Positions 56,517 through 64,000 of a stretch of DNA of 64,000 nucleotides are shown piece by piece (position 1 is the first letter of the stretch; every line of letters starts with the position of its first letter). The notes beneath the pieces were generated by a model. That model worked only from the letters and a program-made list of their open reading frames with translations. It ran no database searches and was not told the origin of the DNA. The translations under genes and the position numbers were made by a program. The DNA comes from DATKUK01 sp035530655. GTDB lineage: Bacteria; Planctomycetota; Phycisphaerae; UBA1845; DATKUK01. The stretch spans positions 1-64,000 of the forward strand of contig DATKUK010000103.1 of the NCBI GenBank assembly GCA_035530655.1, written 5' to 3'.

Positions 56517-56558
56517 CGACGCTCGCCACTACTGGGTGGCGAGCGTCGCCCGTCTTTT
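56517..56558. terminator. Bidirectional terminator between PEP-CTERM and NifX-like genes
   Basis: A perfect 13-bp stem (CGACGCTCGCCAC / GTGGCGAGCGTCG) with a 6-base loop separates two convergent genes. On the plus strand it is followed by CTTTT and on the minus strand by a T-rich GTTT, so it can stop both transcripts. Confidence 0.8.
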
Positions 56559-56616
56559 GGTGCGCTACCAGCGTGGTGCCGAATGAGCATTTCTTCGGGC
56601 GCCTGAAGACACTCAC

Positions 56617-56955
56617 CTAGTGATCGCAGATATTCTGCCCCGAACTGAGCGAACCATCGAGGTATTGGCTGGCCAGCTCCTGCGGATCGGCCTCGGCTGC
56701 ACCCAGGACGACCGCGATGCCGTGGCGTGCGAACAGCCCTTGCGCCCGGGGCCCCATCCCCCCGGTGATGACCACGTTCACGCCCTGCTCAGCCAACCAG
56801 CCGGGAAGCATGCCCGGCTCGTGGGGCGGCGTCTGCACCCATTCGGTTCCCAGAATCTGCCCGCTCTGCTGATCCGCATCGACGAGGGCAAATTGCTCAC
56901 ACCGGCCGAAATGACTGCTACAGCGACCTCCCGCTACTGGAATCCCGATCCGCAT
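56617..56955 (-). CDS. NifX/NafY-like (dinitrogenase cofactor-type) protein 3
   Basis: The 112-residue protein is a single domain of the dinitrogenase FeMo-cofactor-binding family: RIGIPVAGGRCSSHFGRCEQ with two Cys and a His, FALVDADQQSGQI, and VVITGGMGPRAQGLFARHGI. Relatives include the orange protein (ORP), which carries a Mo-Cu-S cluster, and NifB-tail proteins. The gene is the last of the cluster and follows the ATPase after 15 bp. GGAG precedes ATG 56955 by a long gap. Confidence 0.85.
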   Translation of the reverse strand: MRIGIPVAGGRCSSHFGRCEQFALVDADQQSGQILGTEWVQTPPHEPGMLPGWLAEQGVNVVITGGMGPRAQGLFARHGIAVVLGAAEADPQELASQYLDGSLSSGQNICDH

Positions 56956-56970
56956 GGCTGATAAGCTCCT

Positions 56971-57873
56971 TCAACCAACTCCCTCAAACAGGGCTTCTCT
57001 AACAACGCTCCAAAGGGCCTCGGTCTGCTTCACCACGCAACCGTCGCCCCGTTCCACCACCGTGATCCCCGCCAATTGGGCGGCCGTCACGGATGGCGAA
57101 TAACTGATTCGCCCCACCGTCCTGGCGCCAACACGCTTGGCCTCACGCTCGATGAGCCGCGTAAGGGTCTCGCTCAGATCGAACTTGTTTACACATACCC
57201 AAGTTGGGATTCGGAAATGCGCCGTCAACTCACAGATCCGCTTCAGATCGTGCAGACCCGACCGCGAAGGCTCGGTCACCACCAGAGCACCATCCGCCGA
57301 GCTGATCGATGCGATAACCGGGCAGCCGATCCCGGGCGGACCATCGATCAGGACCAACTCCAGACCGTGTCGTTCGGCCTGGCTCCGCGCCTCGCGGCGG
57401 ACCAAGCTAACCAGCTTTCCGCTGTTCTCGGCTGCCGGCCGAAGGCGAGCATGAACCATCGGTCCGTGAGCGGTGTGTGAGATGAACCACTGCCCCGTCT
57501 GCACCTCGGTCAGTGTCACCGCTTCCGCCGGGCAAACCAACTCGCACACACCGCACCCCTCGCAGGCCAGCGTGTCCACTGAATAGGTCGCCCCCGAAAC
57601 GTCGTTTGGCGAATCATCGAGTCGAATCGCGTCAAAACGGCAGGCCTCCGCGCACCGGCCGCATGCTGTGCACCGGTCCGGCTCAATCCGGGCCTCCACG
57701 CCGCCCGAAAACGGCTGCGTGTGTTCCGTTCGAGCAGGAAGAACCAACGCAAGGTTTGGCGCATCCACGTCACAGTCCGCCAGGACGACCCGTCCGGCCA
57801 GCACCGCCAGGGACGCGGTAATACTCGTCTTGCCGGTCCCCCCTTTGCCGCTGATGATCACCAACTCTTTCAT
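56971..57873 (-). CDS. MinD/Mrp-type ATPase with ferredoxin insert 1
   Basis: The 300-residue P-loop protein has the deviant Walker A IISGKGGTGKTSITAS, a CDVDAPNLALVL motif, and two 4Fe-4S clusters inserted in the fold (CTACGRCAEACRFDA and CEGCGVCELVCPAEAV). LIDGPPGIGCPVIASIS serves as Walker B. These proteins are paired with NifX-like proteins in anaerobes and are needed for cluster assembly of the ORP complex. Its start overlaps the end of the next upstream gene by four bases (ATGA), so both ATPases are co-translated and could form a heterodimer. Confidence 0.95.
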   Translation of the reverse strand: MKELVIISGKGGTGKTSITASLAVLAGRVVLADCDVDAPNLALVLPARTEHTQPFSGGVEARIEPDRCTACGRCAEACRFDAIRLDDSPNDVSGATYSVDTLACEGCGVCELVCPAEAVTLTEVQTGQWFISHTAHGPMVHARLRPAAENSGKLVSLVRREARSQAERHGLELVLIDGPPGIGCPVIASISSADGALVVTEPSRSGLHDLKRICELTAHFRIPTWVCVNKFDLSETLTRLIEREAKRVGARTVGRISYSPSVTAAQLAGITVVERGDGCVVKQTEALWSVVREALFEGVG

Positions 57874-58715
57874 GCCGGCACCCCTTGCGCCGCCGCCAAC
57901 AGGTCTTCAAACACCCGGCGCATCCGGGGGACACACTCCACGATCAGGCGGCCTTCCGCGTAGGCTTCGGCAATATCTCGCCTGCTCGGTATCTGGGCCA
58001 GGATCTCGATGCCCTCGCGTCCGCAATAGTCGATCGTGCGCCCGTCCCCGACGTCGCACTGGTTGATGACAACCGCGAATGGCACGCCCATCTGGCGGAG
58101 CATCGCCACCGCCATCTTGAGGTCGTTCAGTCCAAATGGGGTCGGCTCGGTCACCAACAGCGCGCGGTCGACGCCGTGCATCGCCGCCACGACCGGGCAG
58201 GCGGTGCCCGGTGGCGCGTCGAGAATGACCAGCCCGTCCGCCATCTGGTGTCGGCGCACCGCGCGGACCAGCATGGCAGACCGCGCCTCGCGGACCTCGA
58301 GGCGGCCCTGCACGAAGTGGATCGCCCCTGCCCGGCCGGTCTCGACCACGCCAAGCGGCTGCGGCACTTCGTCTATCGCGTTCTCGGGACACACCATTGC
58401 GCAGGCCCCGCACCCGTGGCAGAGATGGTCGAACACAAGCACCTGCTGTTTCATGCAGACGATGGCGTGGAAACGGCAGGCCCTCTCGCAGGCGCCGCAC
58501 AATGTGCACGCGGCCTGGTCGACCTGCGGACGAAGGAGTTCCTCCGTATGCGTCTCGGTGATCGTGGGATCGAGGAAGATGTGGCAGTTCGGCTCGTCGA
58601 CGTCACAGTCCACAAGCTGCACCGGCTGCGAGCCCGCTGCGGCCACAAAGGCCAAATTCGTCGCAATGGTGGTTTTGCCCGTTCCGCCCTTGCCGCTGGC
58701 GACCGCGATAACCAT
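57870..58715 (-). CDS. MinD/Mrp-type ATPase with ferredoxin insert 2
   Basis: ATG 58715 begins VIAVASGKGGTGKTTIATN, with a poor G-rich ribosome site; upstream in-frame codons to 58760 are out of family. Two ferredoxin motifs are inserted, CTLCGACERACRFHA and CHGCGACAMVCPENAI, and LVILDAPPGTACPVVAAM is present. It is the closest relative of the next gene and shares a four-base overlap with it. The 281-residue product probably forms a pair with it, as do the two adjacent ATPases of known ORP loci. Confidence 0.95.
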   Translation of the reverse strand: MVIAVASGKGGTGKTTIATNLAFVAAAGSQPVQLVDCDVDEPNCHIFLDPTITETHTEELLRPQVDQAACTLCGACERACRFHAIVCMKQQVLVFDHLCHGCGACAMVCPENAIDEVPQPLGVVETGRAGAIHFVQGRLEVREARSAMLVRAVRRHQMADGLVILDAPPGTACPVVAAMHGVDRALLVTEPTPFGLNDLKMAVAMLRQMGVPFAVVINQCDVGDGRTIDYCGREGIEILAQIPSRRDIAEAYAEGRLIVECVPRMRRVFEDLLAAAQGVPA

Positions 58716-58820
58716 CAGCGCCCCCCGCCAAGGTGGGATGATCGTGGCGCGCCCATCCACATGCCCGACTCGCAGCCAAGAAAACGCGTAGGCTTTCCCG
58801 AAGCAAGCATCCGACCGATC

Positions 58821-59144
58821 CTAGGTGCTCGTCGCGCCGCGGAGGTAGTTTTCGATGGCAACACTGATTTTCCCTTCGCCCTGGACGAACTCGATTTTCG
58901 CTGCCGCCAAGGCCTGCTCGGCGTTCGGGCCTATCTTGCCTGCCAGCGCGACCGAGACATCACGGTCTGCCAACTCTCGTACCGCCATGGGCCCTGCACC
59001 GTGGGACGCTTGTTCCGCGGAATTGCTGAACGCCTCACAACCGCGCGTCTCGGAATCCACAATCACGAAGTAGGGGCACCGCGCGAATTGCGGCGAAACA
59101 GCCGCATCGCACGAGTCTCCCATAGCCGACACTCCAATCTTCAT
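58821..59144 (-). CDS. NifX-like (dinitrogenase cofactor-type) protein 2
   Basis: Start ATG 59144 is behind AAGGAG; 107 residues. KIGVSAMGDSCDAAVSPQFAR starts the domain, with FVIVDSETRGCEAF, PMAVRELADRDVSVALAGKI and EFVQGEGKISVAIENYL following. It is the same family as proteins 1 and 3 but has a distinct Cys arrangement. This type most resembles the ORP subunit itself. It lies 105 bp upstream of the ATPase pair and can be on the same transcript. Confidence 0.85.
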   Translation of the reverse strand: MKIGVSAMGDSCDAAVSPQFARCPYFVIVDSETRGCEAFSNSAEQASHGAGPMAVRELADRDVSVALAGKIGPNAEQALAAAKIEFVQGEGKISVAIENYLRGATST

Positions 59145-59235
59145 CGATATCTCCTTAAAATAGCAGGCGTCTCTCCGGCCAACGTTGCCGCCCGCCGCGC
59201 CCTCCCCCAGACTCGTCCGCGAACAACGGTCACCC

Positions 59236-59448
59236 CTAGCGGCGCATCGCGGTACCGCACTGGGGGCACATCGTCTCCCAGCAGGGGCGACCTCGCTGAT
59301 GTGGCACCTTCGCCCCACACTTCGGACAGACACATTGCCCACCGGGTCCGCCGCCGGAGCCGCCCCCTCGTCCGCGGCCGCCGCCCCGGCCTCGGCCACC
59401 ACCCTGTCCGGAGCCGCCCGCCGGCCCTGTCCCATCGCCTTGCGGCAT
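59236..59448 (-). CDS. Gly-rich zinc-ribbon small protein
   Basis: Two ATGs adjoin; the second (59448) has better spacing from GGGAGG. The 70-residue product has MPQGDGTGPAGG, a Gly/Arg-rich stretch and a zinc ribbon (CVCPKCGAKVPHQRG, then CPQCGTAMRR). The MPxGDGTGP start and the zinc ribbon occur in small proteins encoded with NifX-like genes in anaerobes. No biochemical role is known. Confidence 0.75.
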   Translation of the reverse strand: MPQGDGTGPAGGSGQGGGRGRGGGRGRGGGSGGGPGGQCVCPKCGAKVPHQRGRPCWETMCPQCGTAMRR

Positions 59449-59493
59449 CATGACCTCCCTTCATCTCGCTTGCCCACCCACAGCCGATCGCCT

Positions 59494-59970
59494 CTACCGA
59501 ACGACCTCGGCCGACTCACGGGCCGTTCCGCGACAACGCCGGCATAGCCCCGCGCGCCGCACCTGACAGTCGGCCAACGCCTTGCCCGCCTTCCGCAGTT
59601 CAGCCAGTTCCGCCCCATCAATATCCACCACGCGTCCGCACCTCTGGCAGACCATGTGCCAGTCCGGACGTCTCAACGCGTTGTCCACACCGATGAGCTC
59701 AAAGCGAGCCGGCGCGTTCGGCACGCTAACCCGCCTGACGGCCCCCGACCTTTCGAGGGCCGCCAGCGACCGGTAGACGCTCGCCCGAGACGCCCGCTCA
59801 CCACCCGCCCGAACGCGCTCGTACACGTTTTCCGCCGTCGGATGGACAAGCCCTTCGGCCAACACCTCCATCACCGCAAGCCGCGCTGCCGTAAGCCTGT
59901 ACCCGGCCCGAGTCAGGCGCGACCTCATCGCGGCTACGCGTGGGTTCTCGTTTCTGCCCTTCGTGGACAC
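59494..59970 (-). CDS. Fur-family metal/peroxide-responsive repressor
   Basis: The start is GTG 59970. The 158-residue protein has a winged-helix (RLTAARLAVMEVLAEG, SRASVYRSLAALERSG) and a dimerisation domain with a metal-type segment WHMVCQRCGRVVDIDG and a CRRC near the end. It resembles Fur/PerR. Its place inside the ORP-type locus suggests control of, or by, redox or metal status. The Cys pair fits a structural zinc site. Whether it senses iron, zinc or peroxide cannot be told. Confidence 0.85.
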   Translation of the reverse strand: MSTKGRNENPRVAAMRSRLTRAGYRLTAARLAVMEVLAEGLVHPTAENVYERVRAGGERASRASVYRSLAALERSGAVRRVSVPNAPARFELIGVDNALRRPDWHMVCQRCGRVVDIDGAELAELRKAGKALADCQVRRAGLCRRCRGTARESAEVVR

Positions 59971-60017
59971 GGCGCTTTCTGTCCTATGTTGGCCGAGTGA
60001 ACCGCAAGCCCATGAGC

Positions 60018-60413
60018 CTACTTGCTCGATTCAGCCTGTTGGGCCTCAAGCTCGCTGAGCCGTTTGTTGATCTGCTCAAGCGCCTGCTGCATGTTCCGGG
60101 CCTGCGCCTGGAGCATCTGCCGCTCCTGCTCAGCATCCACGCCCTGACCGTAAGGGCTCACGCCTTGAGCGTAGGGGCCTTGGTGCCCTGGCGCCATAGG
60201 CCAGCCCCAGGCCCGCGCCCAGCCAGGCAGTCCCGTCGCCCGGTACCCGTGCCGCCGCCCGCGTCCCCCGCCGCGGCCACCACCACGACCCCACCAGCCA
60301 CGCCCAAAACTGGGGTTCATGTAGCCGGGCGCGCCAAAACCGGCGCAGTACCCTAAACCTCTACCCGTCATAGGACCCATTCCCGCTGGTCCCGTGCCAT
60401 CTCCAAAAGGCAT
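60018..60413 (-). CDS. DUF5320-type Gly-rich coiled-coil protein
   Basis: Start ATG 60413 is behind GGAGGT. The N-terminus MPFGDGTGPAGMGPMTGRGL matches DUF5320, followed by a Gly/Arg/Trp-rich low-complexity region and a C-terminal coiled coil (LQAQARNMQQALEQINKRLS). The 131-residue protein is common next to NifX-like and MinD-ATPase genes in anaerobic bacteria. Function is unknown; a scaffold is a guess. Confidence 0.8.
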   Translation of the reverse strand: MPFGDGTGPAGMGPMTGRGLGYCAGFGAPGYMNPSFGRGWWGRGGGRGGGRGRRHGYRATGLPGWARAWGWPMAPGHQGPYAQGVSPYGQGVDAEQERQMLQAQARNMQQALEQINKRLSELEAQQAESSK

Positions 60414-60528
60414 ATCTACACCTCCAACTTTCCACGGCGGTATTGCGATCAGACATTCCCGGGCAAACCGCCAAGCCCGGAGCACGCCGCATCTGAATGA
60501 TCCATCACGCGAACCGGCCGCGCCTTCG

Positions 60529-60909
60529 TCAACCCGGGCCCCGTCGGCCCCCGCCGAACCCCCGGCGGCACCGACCGCACCACCCAGGCATCACAAAGGC
60601 CTGGCACGGCAACTGTCCCTGGAGGAAGGCGCGAAGCACCTGCTCGACCGGCCCGGCCGTGAACGGCACCAAGCGAATTCCGGACGCGTGAACCATGCCG
60701 GCCAACGGCTGCGATATCCCGCCGCAGATCAAGACGTCCACACCCAGATCCACAAGGCGGCGAACCCGTCGCGGCAGTTCCCGGTCGGGCAAAGCGACGC
60801 TGGTGCGAGCCGTTTCGAGCGACCCTTGGGCGTCGATCAGAAGCAGCCCACCGGCCACGTCGAAAAGCGGCGACACGCGTTGTTCCCAAACGGCCATCGC
60901 AATCCGCAA
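60529..60909 (-). CDS. NifX-like (dinitrogenase cofactor-type) protein 1
   Basis: The start is taken as TTG 60909 because GGAG lies seven bases upstream and it gives LRIAMAVWEQRVSPLFDVAG, the family-typical beginning; an ATG three codons later is an alternative. 126 residues. The end has VDVLICGGISQPLAGMVHASGI and an odd C-terminal CGRCRRGFGGGRRGPG. It is the first gene after the sigma-54 promoter at 60937-60952. Confidence 0.8.
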   Translation of the reverse strand: MRIAMAVWEQRVSPLFDVAGGLLLIDAQGSLETARTSVALPDRELPRRVRRLVDLGVDVLICGGISQPLAGMVHASGIRLVPFTAGPVEQVLRAFLQGQLPCQAFVMPGWCGRCRRGFGGGRRGPG

Positions 60910-60936
60910 AGCCTTACTCCTCTCCCTGCTGGATGT

Positions 60937-60952
60937 GCATACAGCGTGCCAA
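60937..60952 (-). promoter_or_regulatory. Sigma-54 (-24/-12) promoter of the NifX/ATPase operon
   Basis: On the minus strand TTGGCAC-GCTGT-ATGC gives TGGCAC-N5-[T/A]TGC, one base from consensus. The start site would be near 60925, just before the ribosome site of the first NifX-like gene. Confidence 0.8.
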
Positions 60953-60992
60953 AGCAACCGCTTTGACGCGGGCCGCCATAAGGCGTTTCAAA

Positions 60993-61004
60993 ATAAGATC
61001 TTAT
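60993..61004. repeat. Perfect 12-bp palindrome ATAAGATCTTAT
   Basis: It lies about 75 bp upstream of the predicted start site, between the enhancer dyads and the -24 element. It could be a binding site for another regulator such as the Fur-family protein of this operon, but it is not a recognisable Fur box. Confidence 0.4.
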
Positions 61005-61039
61005 GATAGCGATGGCGGAGCGGACATGCGCCTGACGGT

Positions 61040-61082
61040 TGCACAATGCAACCCGCAGGCCTGATAAGCGGTGCAGAATGCA
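61040..61082. promoter_or_regulatory. Twin enhancer (UAS) dyads TGCANAATGCA
   Basis: TGCACAATGCA (61040-61050, core of a longer 7-bp inverted repeat GGTTGCA/TGCAACC) and TGCAGAATGCA (61072-61082) lie 32 bp apart, about 120 and 152 bp upstream of the predicted start site. The second copy touches the stop codon of the enhancer-binding regulator gene. Confidence 0.7.
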
Positions 61083-62450
<1,368 letters not shown>

Positions 62451-62674
62451 TGTCGCTCTTCCCTGTGGCACAGGATATCTTGCCGCAACAGTGTACGCAC
62501 ACAGAGCGGTACCAACCAGCCACGCGGGCTTGCACCGCTTCTGTTGGCCGAGTTTGGCCCGCTCTGATATCATGGACTGCCGTTGCAGGACCAACGCGCA
62601 GCGGGAGGCACCTGTCGGCCGGGGAGGCAGGTCGGTCGCGCGTGGGCCGCGAAGCTCGGGCAAGGGGTTAGCCA

Positions 62675-64000
62675 ATGTGCAGGACACGCTGGTTCGGGCT
62701 GTTGGCCACATTACTGATTTCGTTTGTCGCACCTGTATCGTTCGCCGGACAGGTCAGACGCTCGACGTGTGCGGGCACATGGTACCCCGCCAAGGCAGCA
62801 GATCTGAGACGCACAATCGACGGTATGCTGGCCGAGGCCAAGCCGCCCAAGGTGGAAGGCAATCCGGTCGCACTGATTGTGCCTCATGCGGGGCTGCGGT
62901 ATTCGGGCAAGGTGGGTGCGTGTGCGTTTAAGGCTCTGGGGGGCCGTCACTACGACCGCGTGATTGTGCTGGCGATCAGTCACCGAGTCGGCACCTGGTA
63001 CCGCGGGGCAAGCGTACCGGCCCGCTACGCGGCATACGAAACGCCGTTGGGTCAGATCCCGATCGATCAGGAGGCTTGCCAGAAGCTTCTCAGCCACAGT
63101 TTGTTTCGGGACATCGCCGAGGCCGACGAGGGCGAACACTCCCTCGAGATCGAGCTGCCCTTCCTCCAGCGGGTGCTGGACGACTTCAAGCTTGTGCCGG
63201 TGCTGATGGGCAGTTGTGAGGCGCAGGACTACGATCCTATGGCTCGGGCACTGCTGGAGCTGCTCGACGATCAGACGCTGCTGGTGGCCAGCACCGATTT
63301 TACCCACTACGGCCCCAACTATGGGTACCTGCCGTTCACCGACAGCGTCGAGAGAAACCTGAACGAACTGGCGGACGCCGCTGTGGAACCGATTCTGGCG
63401 TGCGATTTCGACGGGTTCCGGCATCACGTAGCCGAGACGCAAGACTCGATCTGTGGGCGCCATGCGGTGAGTCTCCTGTTGCGGGTATTGCAGCTTCGCG
63501 GAGGTGCGACCGGAACGCTCATGGGCCGCGACACGTCGGGCCACATCACGGGTGACTTCCGCAACAGCGTGACGTATCTGGCGGTGGCCCTGACGCCCAC
63601 CACGGCAACTCAGCCGGCGCCGTCTTCGGTACCCGCGTCGCGTCCGGCAGCGCGCTTCTCGCCGGCGGAGCACACCACGCTGTTGCGTCTGGCCCGTGCG
63701 GCGGCCACCACGTACCTGAGCGAGGGCAAGCGAGTCGATCCGCGGGGCGGCCAGTACGATCTCACCGAGCCGATGCTCGAGCCCGGCGCTGCGTTCGTCA
63801 CGTTGAAGCACGATGGGCAACTGCGCGGCTGCATCGGGCATGTGATCGCTGTCGAACCGCTGGTCGACAGTATCGTGAATAACGCGATCAGCGCCGCCAC
63901 CCGCGACGTACGCTTCGCCGACAACCCGATCACGCTGGAGGAGATGGGCAGTATTGCCGTTGAGGTATCGGTCATGTCACCGCTGAAGCGTGTCAACTCG
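62675..64000 (+). CDS. Secreted Memo-AMMECR1 fusion (AmmeMemoRadiSam A/B-type), 3' end beyond window
   Basis: The frame is open from ATG 62675 (AAGGGG eight bases upstream) to the window edge, 442 codons. Residues 1-25 form a signal peptide. Residues 30-310 are a Memo domain: LIVPHAGLRYSGKVGACAFK, EGEHSLEIELPFLQRVLDDF and STDFTHYGPNYGYLPF. From about residue 325 an AMMECR1 domain begins (LLRLARAAATTYLSE), with its hallmark LRGCIGHV. In many bacteria these two domains are separate proteins encoded with a radical SAM enzyme; here they are fused and exported. The C-terminal end lies outside. Confidence 0.85.
   Translation, partial: MCRTRWFGLLATLLISFVAPVSFAGQVRRSTCAGTWYPAKAADLRRTIDGMLAEAKPPKVEGNPVALIVPHAGLRYSGKVGACAFKALGGRHYDRVIVLAISHRVGTWYRGASVPARYAAYETPLGQIPIDQEACQKLLSHSLFRDIAEADEGEHSLEIELPFLQRVLDDFKLVPVLMGSCEAQDYDPMARALLELLDDQTLLVASTDFTHYGPNYGYLPFTDSVERNLNELADAAVEPILACDFDGFRHHVAETQDSICGRHAVSLLLRVLQLRGGATGTLMGRDTSGHITGDFRNSVTYLAVALTPTTATQPAPSSVPASRPAARFSPAEHTTLLRLARAAATTYLSEGKRVDPRGGQYDLTEPMLEPGAAFVTLKHDGQLRGCIGHVIAVEPLVDSIVNNAISAATRDVRFADNPITLEEMGSIAVEVSVMSPLKRVNS

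Overview
The window is a GC-rich chromosomal segment with two tRNA genes and about 50 protein genes, no rRNA and no CRISPR array. The lineage is inferred: a PEP-CTERM protein, an exported P-domain/thrombospondin-3-repeat protein, secreted Calx-beta, transglutaminase-like and DUF4091-type proteins, a DUF6599 lipoprotein, several URO-D-family and ferredoxin-type aldo/keto reductase genes, and an anaerobe-type NifX/MinD ATPase locus together suggest an uncultured, probably anaerobic Planctomycetota bacterium (Phycisphaerae-like) or a close relative. The LpxL-like acyltransferase and many exported proteins fit a didermic cell.

Left part (1-17.8 kb): a very large exported Calx-beta protein runs off the left edge; then come tRNA-Arg(CCU), a small ribbon-helix-helix/zinc-ribbon regulator with a likely autoregulated promoter, a gene fragment butted against a 1003-residue fusion protein (amidotransferase-like, HEAT-like, two GNAT-like and an SCP2-like region), a carbohydrate-oriented group (glycoside-hydrolase-like barrel, beta-propeller, AGE-type epimerase), two URO-D-family genes, a 2H phosphoesterase and a ferredoxin-type aldo/keto reductase.

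Middle part (17.9-48 kb): an intrinsic terminator precedes a mixed set of metabolic and envelope genes: Ste24-like protease, nucleoside hydrolase, HAD phosphatase, PhzF, CGGC protein, exported transglutaminase-like protein, nitrilase-family hydrolase with an overlapping sugar-binding lipoprotein gene, LOG-family protein, lipoproteins, a Tat-exported aldo/keto reductase, gpmI, a zinc alcohol dehydrogenase, a TlpA-like thioredoxin, an isocitrate/isopropylmalate-type dehydrogenase, an LpxL-like protein, a phosphoesterase/CBM9-like protein, an ABC exporter, an amidohydrolase, two tandem membrane-anchored DxDGDG paralogues and a DUF4091 protein. Decayed or gene-poor stretches lie at 38.6-40.0, 45.7-46.5 and 48.1-48.6 kb, with an IS1380-like transposase remnant and a 66-bp repeat present twice.

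Right part (48.6-64 kb): tRNA-Ala(GGC) with a near-consensus promoter, mutY, and then two separate sigma-54 circuits. In the first, an XylR/V4R-type enhancer-binding protein (49812-51467) diverges from an M20 peptidase - acetate kinase - degenerate acetate kinase operon; the gap holds a textbook -24/-12 promoter and two dyads, one of which covers the regulator's own -10. In the second, a PAS-type enhancer-binding protein (61083-62450) precedes three NifX-like proteins, two MinD/Mrp ATPases with ferredoxin inserts, a Fur-family regulator and two Gly-rich small proteins, again with a -24/-12 promoter and a twin dyad. This layout resembles the orange-protein (ORP) loci of sulfate reducers. The window ends inside a secreted Memo-AMMECR1 fusion gene.
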